Shown: positions 18,011 through 26,033 of the stretch, piece after piece
Layout: each line of letters begins with the position of its first letter
Position numbering within the stretch: the stretch's first letter is position 1
Origin: an uncultured Paracoccus sp.
GTDB lineage: Bacteria; Pseudomonadota; Alphaproteobacteria; Rhodobacterales; Rhodobacteraceae
DNA: 64,000 bases
Direction of reading: 5' to 3'
Assembly: GCF_947496875.1 (NCBI RefSeq)
Contig: NZ_CANMEH010000003.1
Span: 310,001-374,000, forward strand
Position numbers and translations under genes: made by a program
Notes under the pieces: generated by a model
Databases searched by the model: none
What the model saw: the letters and a program-made list of their open reading frames with translations, nothing else
What the model was told of the DNA's origin: nothing

Positions 18011-19444
18011 TTACTTGTAGGTGACCTTCTTGACCGCCTGGACGACCTCGTCGGCCGTGATCAGCGCGAGCCTCTCCAGGTTGGCCGCATAGGGCATGGG
18101 CACGTCCTTGCCGGTGCAGTTGATCACCGGCGCGTCCAGCCAGTCAAAGGCGTTCTCCATCAGCCAGGCGCTGATGTGATTGCCGATCGAACCCACCGGA
18201 AAGCCTTCCTCCACCGTCACGCAGCGGTTGGTCTTCTTCACCGATGTCAGCACCGACTGGTAGTCGATGGGGCGCAGCGTCCGCAGGTCGACGACCTCCG
18301 CCTCGATCCCCTGCCCCGCCAGCGCTTCGGCCGCTTCCAGAGCATGCGCCACGCCGATGCCGAAACTGACCAGCGTCACGTCCGACCCGCTGCGGACGAC
18401 GTGCGCCTTCCCGAACGGAATGGTGAAGTCATCCAGCACGGGCACGTCGAAGCTGCGGCCATACAGGATCTCGTTCTCCAGAAAGATCACCGGGTTGGGA
18501 TCGCGGATCGCCGTCTTCAGCAGTCCCTTTGCGTCCGCCGCCGAATAGGGCTGCACGACCTTCAGCCCCGGAATGGCCGCGTACCACGCCGCATAATCCT
18601 GGCTGTGCTGGGCCCCGACGCGCGCGGCGGCGCCGTTCGGGCCCCGGAACACGATGGGACAGCCCATCTGGCCGCCCGACATGTAGAGCGTCTTGGCGGC
18701 CGAGTTGATGACGTGGTCGATCGCCTGCATGGCGAAGTTGAAGGTCATGAACTCGACGATGGGGCGCAGACCGCCGAATGCCGCACCGACCCCAAGCCCT
18801 GCAAAGCCGTGCTCGGTGATAGGCGTGTCGACCACGCGGCGCGGTCCGAACCGGTCCAGCAATCCCTGGCTGATCTTGTAGGCGCCCTGGTACTCTCCGA
18901 CCTCCTCCCCCATCAGGAAGACAAGATCGTCGCGCTCCATCTCCTCGGCCATCGCCTCGCGCAGGGCCTCGCGAACGGTCATCTGGCGCATTTCCGTTCC
19001 CTCGGGCCAGTCCGGGGATTGCTGCGGTTCGGGGGTATTGACCGCCTCGACCGCAGACTTGGCCGCAGCCGGCGCGCGCCCTGGCGCCTCGCCGGTCTCG
19101 TCCCTGCTGCTTTCACCGGAGGCCGCCTCAGTGGCGTTGTCCGACTTGCCGGTCTTCGATCCGGCGTCACGCTGCGCGGGGCCAGTGTCCTCGGCGCTCT
19201 CGCCTTCTTCCAGCAGCGTGGCGATGGGGGTATTGACTTTCACCCCTTCGGTTCCCTCGGCCACCATGATCTTGCCGATGGTCCCCTCGTCGACCGCCTC
19301 GAACTCCATCGTCGCCTTGTCGGTTTCGATCTCGGCCAGCACGTCGCCGGATTTCACCTCGTCGCCTTCTTTGACCAGCCACTTGGCCAGCGTCCCCTCC
19401 TCCATCGTGGGGGACAGGGCGGGCATCAGGATTTCCGTTGGCAT
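18011..19444 (-). CDS. pdhB: Pyruvate dehydrogenase E1 beta subunit with N-terminal lipoyl domain
   Basis: The beta chain of the E1 heterotetramer that decarboxylates pyruvate with thiamine diphosphate. 477 residues, about 150 longer than a standard E1 beta, because it starts with a full lipoyl domain (Lys in [10 protein letters not shown]) and an Ala/Ser/Glu linker of about 65 residues. The E1 beta core starts at '[20 protein letters not shown]' and includes [20 protein letters not shown] and '[20 protein letters not shown]'. Such lipoyl-E1 beta fusions are known in rhizobia and Rhodobacterales. The ATG at 19444 with GGGGAG six bases upstream is preferred over the in-frame GTG at 19450. It is 12 bases after pdhA. 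Confidence 0.97.
   Translation of the reverse strand: MPTEILMPALSPTMEEGTLAKWLVKEGDEVKSGDVLAEIETDKATMEFEAVDEGTIGKIMVAEGTEGVKVNTPIATLLEEGESAEDTGPAQRDAGSKTGKSDNATEAASGESSRDETGEAPGRAPAAAKSAVEAVNTPEPQQSPDWPEGTEMRQMTVREALREAMAEEMERDDLVFLMGEEVGEYQGAYKISQGLLDRFGPRRVVDTPITEHGFAGLGVGAAFGGLRPIVEFMTFNFAMQAIDHVINSAAKTLYMSGGQMGCPIVFRGPNGAAARVGAQHSQDYAAWYAAIPGLKVVQPYSAADAKGLLKTAIRDPNPVIFLENEILYGRSFDVPVLDDFTIPFGKAHVVRSGSDVTLVSFGIGVAHALEAAEALAGQGIEAEVVDLRTLRPIDYQSVLTSVKKTNRCVTVEEGFPVGSIGNHISAWLMENAFDWLDAPVINCTGKDVPMPYAANLERLALITADEVVQAVKKVTYK
19204..19444 (-). repeat. Lipoyl-domain repeat copy in pdhB
   Basis: Partner of the pdhC copy at 17761-17997. Long identical blocks, such as the one covering the first ~60 bases after each ATG, alternate with single third-position changes. 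Confidence 0.9.
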
Positions 19445-19456
19445 CGTCACTCCCCC

Positions 19457-20476
19457 TCAGGCCTGCGCATCGGCATAGATGTCGGTCCACAGTTCCTCGA
19501 CCGGCGGTTCGGGGCTTTCGCGTGCGAACTCCGCGGAGTCGTTCACGATTTCCTTGATTTCCTTGTCCACGGCCTTGAGATCCTCGTCCGACGCGTGGCC
19601 CCCGGTCATCAGCAGTTGCCGGACATGCTCGATCGCATCCTTCTCGTCGCGCATCTTCTGGACCTCTTCCCGGGTGCGGTACTTGGCCGGGTCGGACATC
19701 GAGTGGCCGCGATAGCGATAGGTCATCATTTCCAGGATGTACGGGCCATTGCCATCGCGACAATGCTCAACAGCCTTCTGACCGGCGGCCTTCACGGCCA
19801 GAACGTCCATTCCGTCCACCTGCTCGCCCGGAATGCCGAACGCCTCGCCGCGACCGTAGAACGTCGTCGACTTGGTGGAGCGGGCGACCGAGGTGCCCAT
19901 CGCGTACTGGTTGTTCTCGATCACGAAGATCACCGGCAGGTCCCACAGCTCGGCCATGTTGTAGGCTTCGTAGACCTGCCCCTGGTTGGCGGCGCCGTCC
20001 CCGAAATAGGTGAAGGTGACGTTGTCGTTGCCGCGGTACTTGTCGGAGAACGCCAGGCCGGCCCCCAGCGGCACCTGAGCGCCGACGATCCCGTGCCCGC
20101 CATAGAAATGCTTTTCACGGCTGAACATGTGCATGCTGCCGCCCTTGCCCTTGGAATAGCCGCCGATGCGGCCGGTCAGTTCGGCCATCACCCCGCGCGG
20201 ATCCATGCCGGACGCCAGCATATGGCCATGGTCGCGATAGCTGGTGATCCGCTTGTCGCCTTCCTTTGCCGTCGCCTCTAGCCCGACCACGACCGCCTCC
20301 TGCCCGATATAGAGGTGGCAGAAACCGCCGATCAGCCCCATGCCGTACAGCTGGCCCGCCTTTTCCTCGAACCGGCGTATCAGCAGCATGTCCCGGTAGA
20401 GTTTCAGCAGTTCGTCGCGCGAGATGTTCGGGGCGGCGTCCTCGTCTTTCGCCTGGGCAGCAGCTTTACGTGCCAT
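19457..20476 (-). CDS. pdhA: Pyruvate dehydrogenase E1 alpha subunit
   Basis: The alpha chain of heterotetrameric E1. 339 residues. The thiamine diphosphate-binding motif starts at GDGAANQGQVYEAYNMAELW and ends at VIENNQYAMGTSV (GDG...NN). The phosphorylation-loop region (YRYRGHSMSDPAKYRTREEV) is typical of the alpha subunit. GGAGGAG precedes the ATG at 20476. First gene of the pdhABC operon; a short inverted repeat lies about 30 bases upstream. The oxidised product enters the acetyl-CoA pool used by the acetate and C2 pathways elsewhere in this window. Confidence 0.97.
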   Translation of the reverse strand: MARKAAAQAKDEDAAPNISRDELLKLYRDMLLIRRFEEKAGQLYGMGLIGGFCHLYIGQEAVVVGLEATAKEGDKRITSYRDHGHMLASGMDPRGVMAELTGRIGGYSKGKGGSMHMFSREKHFYGGHGIVGAQVPLGAGLAFSDKYRGNDNVTFTYFGDGAANQGQVYEAYNMAELWDLPVIFVIENNQYAMGTSVARSTKSTTFYGRGEAFGIPGEQVDGMDVLAVKAAGQKAVEHCRDGNGPYILEMMTYRYRGHSMSDPAKYRTREEVQKMRDEKDAIEHVRQLLMTGGHASDEDLKAVDKEIKEIVNDSAEFARESPEPPVEELWTDIYADAQA

Positions 20477-20503
20477 GCGGGCTCCTCCGGCAAGGGATAG
20501 TTC

Positions 20504-20520
20504 AGCGTTAAACCAACGCT
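20504..20520. promoter_or_regulatory. Perfect inverted repeat before pdhA, possible operator
   Basis: AGCGTT-AAACC-AACGCT: perfect six-base arms with a five-base spacer, 28 to 44 bases upstream of the pdhA start codon. Position and symmetry fit a dimeric repressor site, or a small hairpin in the leader. Its regulator is unknown. Confidence 0.35.
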
Positions 20521-20545
20521 AGCGCGCTGCCCGGCGGCCCGCAAG

Positions 20546-20842
20546 TCAGCGGATGAGGATCTCGTCGGGGCGCGCATAGCCAAGAAGATTGCGTGCGCGT
20601 TCGTCAAGCAGATCCAGGTCCAGGTAATCGTCCGAGAGCCGCCGCGTCAGGTTTTTCATGCGGTCGACTTCCGCCTGCAGGTTGTCCCGGTCGGCCATCA
20701 GCTCGGCTGTCTCGGCGCCCAGTTGTACGCGCCGCAGGATGCCGGACGGCCCCTGGACGGCCGCAAAGGCAAAATAGACGGCCAGCATCATCATCAGCGC
20801 AAAGAAGATCAGCGCGCTGAGCGAAAGGCGGGATTGCGTCAT
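20546..20842 (-). CDS. FtsB/DivIC-family septum formation initiator
   Basis: A small bitopic membrane protein of the divisome (FtsB/DivIC), which bridges FtsL and FtsQ during cell division. 98 residues: a short cytoplasmic start, one membrane helix (LSALIFFALMMMLAVYFAFA), then a periplasmic coiled coil (QLGAETAELMADRDNLQAEV) and the conserved end 'DDYLDLDLLDERARNLLGYA' plus DEILIR. The ATG at 20842 is chosen because it places a short MTQSRLS tail before the helix; the longer frame to 20902 adds an Arg-rich stretch with no support. It lies 69 bases upstream of pdhA on the same strand, so co-transcription is possible. Confidence 0.88.
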   Translation of the reverse strand: MTQSRLSLSALIFFALMMMLAVYFAFAAVQGPSGILRRVQLGAETAELMADRDNLQAEVDRMKNLTRRLSDDYLDLDLLDERARNLLGYARPDEILIR

Positions 20843-20933
20843 GAGCCGGGTCCGTCCGATGGTCCGCACGATCCTGACACGGCACGCGCGGGGTGTGAAC
20901 ACCAGACGGCGTACGCCTCAGGCGAATTTCGTG

Positions 20934-21686
20934 TCAGCGTTGCGCCGCGCCCAGACGAGAGGGCGGATTGCGGCCGGATCCCCCAGACGGATCGTCGCCA
21001 TCCGCCATTTGCGTCCCATTGGGGCCCGATCCGGCGGCGCCGACCGGCGAGCGCGGCATCGACTTTCCGAACTCGGGTCTGCGGTGCGTGTCGGGGGTGT
21101 CGTCCGTGTCGTCGCCAGGGAGGTCGTCATCGGCGAGACGGTCCTCGCCGTCCTGATCCTGAGGCAGCCGCTCGGGCACGTGGGTGCGATCCGGGACGGT
21201 CTGCGCCGCAGGATGCTGATCGTCGGACGGACCGTCCGGCCAGCTCGACGGCGGGTCGAACCGCTCCGCTGGATCGGGGCGCATCGCTGCCGCAGCCGCC
21301 GAAGCGTCGCCGGACGGGGACAGCCCGCCTGCAGAGCCGACGTGGGCATCGGCTGGGATCACGTGGCGATGCATCTGCGGGACCTCTGCAGGTGCGGCCG
21401 TCAACTGGCCGTGCCCGTGCTCACTGATCTGGACATGATCGGCCCTCGGCGGCGTGAGCGAACGGCGGAACACCAGAACATTGTGGTACACGGTCGTCCG
21501 GCTCGTCAGGCCGCTGCGCTCCTCACAGGGCAACGTCTCGGCGCGCACATATTCCCACCCGTTTGCCGCCATCCGGTTCATTGCCATCAGCAACGCATAG
21601 CTGAACCGCTCGGCCCCCGTCTTGGCGCCGCGTGCTTTTTCCCCCCGCGTCGGGGCGGGAATCACCGTGTATTCGAACTGCTGCAC
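20934..21686 (-). CDS. DUF4177 protein with long acidic disordered tail
   Basis: A 250-residue protein. Residues 1-80 are a DUF4177-like domain (QQFEYTVIPAPTRGEKARGA at the start, then MNRMAANGWEYVRAETLPCE and a VLVFRR end). The remaining ~165 residues are low-complexity, rich in Asp, Pro, Ser, Gly and His, and surely disordered. Function is unknown. The GTG start at 21686 follows a GGAGG at ideal spacing, which rules out the longer open frame. Related proteins I recall stop soon after the domain, so the tail is unusual. It lies between gatB and the FtsB-like gene on the same strand. Confidence 0.78.
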   Translation of the reverse strand: MQQFEYTVIPAPTRGEKARGAKTGAERFSYALLMAMNRMAANGWEYVRAETLPCEERSGLTSRTTVYHNVLVFRRSLTPPRADHVQISEHGHGQLTAAPAEVPQMHRHVIPADAHVGSAGGLSPSGDASAAAAAMRPDPAERFDPPSSWPDGPSDDQHPAAQTVPDRTHVPERLPQDQDGEDRLADDDLPGDDTDDTPDTHRRPEFGKSMPRSPVGAAGSGPNGTQMADGDDPSGGSGRNPPSRLGAAQR

Positions 21687-21764
21687 GCGCGCCTCCGTTG
21701 CATTGCGGTCCTGCAAATAAAGCATTTGCCGCGCCCGGACCACAAGCAGGGGCTGCAAGCTAGT

Positions 21765-23279
21765 TTACAGGCCTAGCTTCTGCCCAACGATCTGGTTGAC
21801 CGCGGCCGGATTAGCCTTGCCCCCTGTCGCTTTCAGGACCTGCCCGGTGAACCACCCGGCGAGCTTGGGGTTCGCCTTGGCCTTTTCGACCTGCGCGGGG
21901 TTGGCGGCGATGATCTCGTCGACGGCGGCCTCGATCGCGCCCAGATCGGTGACCTGCTTCATGCCCCGCGCCGCCGCGATCTCGGCCGGGTCGCCGCCCT
22001 CGGTCCAGACGATCTCGAACAGGTCCTTGGCCATCTTGCCCGAGATCTCGCCGGAACCGATCAGGTCCAGGATGCCGCCAAGCTGGGTGGCCGAAACCGG
22101 CGAGGCGCCGATGTCCAGCCCCTCTTTTCTCAGCCGTCCGAACAGGTCGTTGATCACCCAGTTCGCCGCCTGCTTCCCGTCGCGCCCTGCCGCCACGCTC
22201 TCGAAGAAGTCGGCGTTCTCGACCTCGGCGGTCAGCACGCCCGCGTCGTATTCGGACAGGCCAAGCTCGGTGACAAACCGCGCCTTCTTCTCGTCGGGCA
22301 GCTCGGGCAAGGCCGCAGCGATGTCGTCCACCCATGCCTGGTCGAGCTCGAGCGGCAGCAGGTCGGGGTCCGGGAAATAGCGGTAATCATGCGCTTCTTC
22401 CTTCGATCGCATGGACCGCGTCTCTCCCCGGTCGGGGTCGTAGAGCCGGGTTTCCTGGACGACGGTACCGCCATCCTCGATGATCGCGATCTGGCGCCGC
22501 GCCTCGTGCTCGATCGCCGCCTGAATGAACCGCAGCGAGTTCATGTTCTTGATCTCGCAACGCGTTCCCAGCACCGAGTGGTCGCCGCTCGCCTGGTAGC
22601 GTTCGTAGTCGCCCGGCCTGCAGACCGAGACGTTCACGTCGGCGCGCAGGTTGCCGTTCTGCATGTTGCCGTCGCAGGTGCCCAGATAGCGCATGATCTG
22701 ACGCAGCTTGGCGACATAGGCCGCCGCCTCTTCCGGGCCGCGAATGTCCGGTCGGCTGACGATTTCCATCAGCGCGACGCCGGTGCGGTTCAGGTCGACG
22801 AAGGACAGCGCCGGGTCCATGTCGTGGATCGACTTCCCGGCGTCCTGTTCCAGGTGGATACGCTCGATGCGGACCCGGCGCGCGACCCCGGGGGCCATGT
22901 CCACGATCACCTCGCCCTCGCCCACGATCGGGTGGTAGAGTTGGCTGATCTGATAGCCCTGTGGCAGGTCCGGGTAGAAATAGTTCTTGCGATCGAAGGC
23001 GCTGATCAGGTTGATCGCCGCCTTCAACCCGAGCCCGGTGCGAACCGCCTGCTCCACGCAGAACTCGTTGATCACCGGCAGCATGCCGGGCATCGCCGCA
23101 TCGACGAAGCTGACATTGCTGTTGGGTTCGGCGCCGAAGGTCGTCGACGCGCCGGAAAACAGCTTCGCGTTCGACGCGACCTGGGCGTGCACTTCCAGCC
23201 CGATGACCAGTTCCCAGTCGCCGGTGGCGCCGGAAATTACCCTCGCTTCGGGTGCGGTATAGCTGAGGTGGTCGAGCAT
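21765..23279 (-). CDS. gatB: Asp-tRNA(Asn)/Glu-tRNA(Gln) amidotransferase subunit B
   Basis: The tRNA-binding and kinase subunit of GatCAB, which turns mischarged Glu-tRNA(Gln) and/or Asp-tRNA(Asn) into the correct amidated tRNAs. 504 residues. The family start [20 protein letters not shown] is at about residues 22-41, with [19 protein letters not shown], a metal-site region ([12 protein letters not shown]) and the C-terminal YqeY-like helical tail ending in [15 protein letters not shown]. Start at 23279 gives the normal length; the open frame upstream to 23477 is antisense to the next gene and lacks a ribosome site. gatA and gatC are not in this window. Confidence 0.97.
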   Translation of the reverse strand: MLDHLSYTAPEARVISGATGDWELVIGLEVHAQVASNAKLFSGASTTFGAEPNSNVSFVDAAMPGMLPVINEFCVEQAVRTGLGLKAAINLISAFDRKNYFYPDLPQGYQISQLYHPIVGEGEVIVDMAPGVARRVRIERIHLEQDAGKSIHDMDPALSFVDLNRTGVALMEIVSRPDIRGPEEAAAYVAKLRQIMRYLGTCDGNMQNGNLRADVNVSVCRPGDYERYQASGDHSVLGTRCEIKNMNSLRFIQAAIEHEARRQIAIIEDGGTVVQETRLYDPDRGETRSMRSKEEAHDYRYFPDPDLLPLELDQAWVDDIAAALPELPDEKKARFVTELGLSEYDAGVLTAEVENADFFESVAAGRDGKQAANWVINDLFGRLRKEGLDIGASPVSATQLGGILDLIGSGEISGKMAKDLFEIVWTEGGDPAEIAAARGMKQVTDLGAIEAAVDEIIAANPAQVEKAKANPKLAGWFTGQVLKATGGKANPAAVNQIVGQKLGL

Positions 23280-23421
23280 CTTGGCCTCCGGCAGGATTGG
23301 TGGTTTTCTAGGCCGCAGTGCCGCAAGGGGCAAGGCGGGTCGCTCGCCTTGGCCGGAACGCGCGGTGGTTTCGGGCCGCGTCACGGACCCGGAACGAACC
23401 CCAGGACGGGAAGGAACTCGG

Positions 23422-24078
23422 ATGCAAAGACTGATGGCAGCGCTGGTGCTGGCCGCGGGGCTGGCGGGGTGCGACACCGCCGCGGTGCGTCAGGCGGTCA
23501 CCGCGCCCACGATCGTGCCATCCGAACGGCCCGGAATCGGCGCGACGGTGCTGTCGGCGCTGCCGGGGATCCAGCCCGGCATGACGCTCGCCTGGTCCGG
23601 ACAGACGCAGTCCGACGAATGGACCGCCGCGACGCTGGAGGCGCTGCAGACCGAGGGCGTTTCCCTGCTCTCGGCGATGCCCGCCGATGTACTGGAGTAT
23701 TGTCCCGGCTACTCCAGACAATCGCCACAGGACCGCGCCGCTTTCTGGGCCGGATTCCTGTCCAAGGTAGCCAGTGTGGAAAGTGGCTGGAACCCGCTGG
23801 CGAAGCGGGGCGACGCCGTCGGCATGCTGGGCATCACGCCCCGTGTCGCGCAAAGCCACGGCTGCTCTGCAAGTCTGCTGGACGTGCGGGAGAACCTGAA
23901 ATGCGGTGTGCGGATCATGGCCCGCAACGTTGTCCGGGACGGCACCATCGGCGGTACTGACGCAGACGGCGCGTCCCGGGGCTGGCGCGGCGTGACCCGC
24001 GACTGGCTGTCGTTGCGATCGGCCGCGCGGCGCAGCGACGTGGCCAGCTGGACCCGGCGTCAAAGCTATTGTCGCTGA
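23422..24078 (+). CDS. Lytic transglycosylase-like lipoprotein
   Basis: A 218-residue exported lipoprotein. The signal peptide [17 protein letters not shown] ends in a clear lipobox (LAGC), so the mature protein starts at Cys17 and is anchored in a membrane. The C-terminal half resembles a soluble lytic transglycosylase domain, with the catalytic Glu in [19 protein letters not shown] and the following '[14 protein letters not shown]' loop. It is shorter than most SLT proteins and has several Cys that may form disulfides. A role in peptidoglycan cleavage is likely but unproven. AAGGAA precedes the ATG. Its 3' end overlaps the convergent antiporter gene by 13 bases. Confidence 0.78.
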   Translation: MQRLMAALVLAAGLAGCDTAAVRQAVTAPTIVPSERPGIGATVLSALPGIQPGMTLAWSGQTQSDEWTAATLEALQTEGVSLLSAMPADVLEYCPGYSRQSPQDRAAFWAGFLSKVASVESGWNPLAKRGDAVGMLGITPRVAQSHGCSASLLDVRENLKCGVRIMARNVVRDGTIGGTDADGASRGWRGVTRDWLSLRSAARRSDVASWTRRQSYCR

Positions 24079-26033
24079 CCTGACACCGGGGCGTCGGCCG
24101 CCGACGGTCCGCTGGACCGTCCTCCCGGCCGGGCGGTGAACGGGACGCTCAACCCGTGCTCGGGTTCTTCGTCCTGCTCGCCGTCGGCGTTCTCGGCGAT
24201 GGTCCCCCTGCCGTGTGCGAAGCGTTCGATCAGCGCGTTCTCCATCGCCGCATTCAATGCGCGGGACCGGTCCACATAGGCCTGGTTTTCCTCTGTCGGG
24301 ACGTCAGGCTTCCACACCTCCGCCAGTTCCCGCAGCGACAGCCGATCGTGGCGGTAGAATATCCGCTCGAGCTCGGCGGCCTCGTAGTTCGACAGCCCCG
24401 CATCCTCCAGCACATAGCGGCCGGCCCGCAGGCTGCTGTCGAACATCTCGCGGACGATATGGTCGGCGCCAGCCTCGTACAGCTGGTAGACATTCACGCG
24501 GTCACGCGCCCGCGCCACGATCTTCAGGTCCGGCCGACGTTCGCGCGCATAGCGGACCAGCCGCAGGTTGGCCGCCGGGTCGCCCAGCGTCGCCACCAGG
24601 ATGCGCGCCTTGTCCAGCCCGGCCGCCGCCAGGATCTCGGGTCGGGTCGGGTCGCCGAAATATCCCTTGAACCCGAAACGACGCATCAGCTGGATGGTTT
24701 TCAGATCATGATCCAGGACCGTCGTCTTGAAGCCCGACATGGTCACCAGCCGATTGACGACCTGCCCGAACCGGCCCATCCCGGCGATGATGATCGGCTG
24801 CTGATCCTCGATCGGGTCGGCGCCGTGCTGCACCCTATCCTCGGCAAACCACACGATCAGCCGGTCATGCAGGATGAACAGCAGCGGCGTCGCCAGCATC
24901 GACAGGGCGATCACCAGCAGGAACGCCGCCGCGACCTCCGGCGTCAGGATCGTCAGCGCGACCGCGTACGAGGCCAGCACGAACCCGAATTCGCCGGCCT
25001 GGGCGAGGCCCAGCGTGAACAGTGTCCGGTCGCGTCGCGGCATGTCGGTCGCGCGCGCAATGAAGAACAGGACCAGCGCCTTGATCGCGATCAGCGCCGT
25101 GGTCACGCCGATGATCGTCACCGGATGGTTCGCGAGCAGGGAAAAATCCATGCCCGCGCCAACCGTGATGAAGAACAGCCCCAGCAACAGTCCCTTGAAC
25201 GGGCTGATCTGCGCCTCGAGTTCGTGCCGGAACTCGGACCCAGCCAGCATCATGCCTGCCAGAAACGTCCCCAGCGCCGGTGACAGCCCGACCAAATTCA
25301 TGAGCGAGGCGATGGCCACGACGATCAGCAGCGCCAGCGCGGTATCCATTTCCAGCAGCCGCGCCGAATGGACGAAACGGAACAACGGGCGAAAGAGATA
25401 GTTGCCCGCAAGGATGATCGCCGCGACTGCCCCGAGCGTCACCGACGCCGCAGCCCAGCCCGGCAGGTCGGCGATCAGCGTCACCTCGCCGTGCGCGGCC
25501 GCGCCATGGGTCGCCCCGGTCGCAAGCAGCGGCATCAGCGCGATCATCGGGATCACCGCGATGTCCTGGGTCAGCAGCACGGCGAAGGTCGCGCGACCGC
25601 CGCCGGTCTGCATCAGCGATTTTTCGGACAGGGTCTGCAGCACGATCGCGGTCGAACTCAGCGACAGGATCATCGCCAGTGTCAGCGCCACCTGAAAGCT
25701 CTGGTTCAGCGCCATCGCCGCAAGCGTCAGCAACACAATCGTGCCCAGAAGCTGCGCGCCGCCGAGTCCGATCAGACGCTGGCGCATGTCCCACAAGGCC
25801 CGCGGCTCAAGTTCAAGGCCGATGAGGAACAGCATCATGACGACGCCGAATTCCGCGAAGTGCTGCAGCTCGGTCATGTCGCCGTCCGTCCCGGTCAGGC
25901 CCATCACCGGCCCGATCAGGATTCCCGCGATCAGATAACCAAGCACCGACCCCAGCCCGAGCCGGGCCGAGATCGGAACTGCAATCACCATTGTCGCAAG
26001 ATAGACAGTGGCGAGCAGCAGGAATGAGGCCAT
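24066..26033 (-). CDS. Kef-type monovalent cation:proton antiporter (CPA2 family)
   Basis: A 655-residue CPA2 protein that exchanges K+ or Na+ for protons. The N-terminal ~390 residues are about twelve to thirteen membrane helices, with the family segments SVLGYLIAGILIGP and FLIGLELEP, and the helix-unwinding 'SSTAIVLQTL'. Next is an RCK/TrkA-N domain (IIIAGMGRFGQVVNRLV, residues ~418-434), which binds nucleotides and gates the channel, and then a ~120-residue cytoplasmic tail with a Gly/Ser/Pro end. It resembles KefB/KefC, which are glutathione-gated K+ efflux systems, but a KefF/KefG partner is absent. The start codon overlaps the stop of the upstream 1305-residue protein by one base (TGATG). 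Confidence 0.92.
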   Translation of the reverse strand: MASFLLLATVYLATMVIAVPISARLGLGSVLGYLIAGILIGPVMGLTGTDGDMTELQHFAEFGVVMMLFLIGLELEPRALWDMRQRLIGLGGAQLLGTIVLLTLAAMALNQSFQVALTLAMILSLSSTAIVLQTLSEKSLMQTGGGRATFAVLLTQDIAVIPMIALMPLLATGATHGAAAHGEVTLIADLPGWAAASVTLGAVAAIILAGNYLFRPLFRFVHSARLLEMDTALALLIVVAIASLMNLVGLSPALGTFLAGMMLAGSEFRHELEAQISPFKGLLLGLFFITVGAGMDFSLLANHPVTIIGVTTALIAIKALVLFFIARATDMPRRDRTLFTLGLAQAGEFGFVLASYAVALTILTPEVAAAFLLVIALSMLATPLLFILHDRLIVWFAEDRVQHGADPIEDQQPIIIAGMGRFGQVVNRLVTMSGFKTTVLDHDLKTIQLMRRFGFKGYFGDPTRPEILAAAGLDKARILVATLGDPAANLRLVRYARERRPDLKIVARARDRVNVYQLYEAGADHIVREMFDSSLRAGRYVLEDAGLSNYEAAELERIFYRHDRLSLRELAEVWKPDVPTEENQAYVDRSRALNAAMENALIERFAHGRGTIAENADGEQDEEPEHGLSVPFTARPGGRSSGPSAADAPVSGQRQ

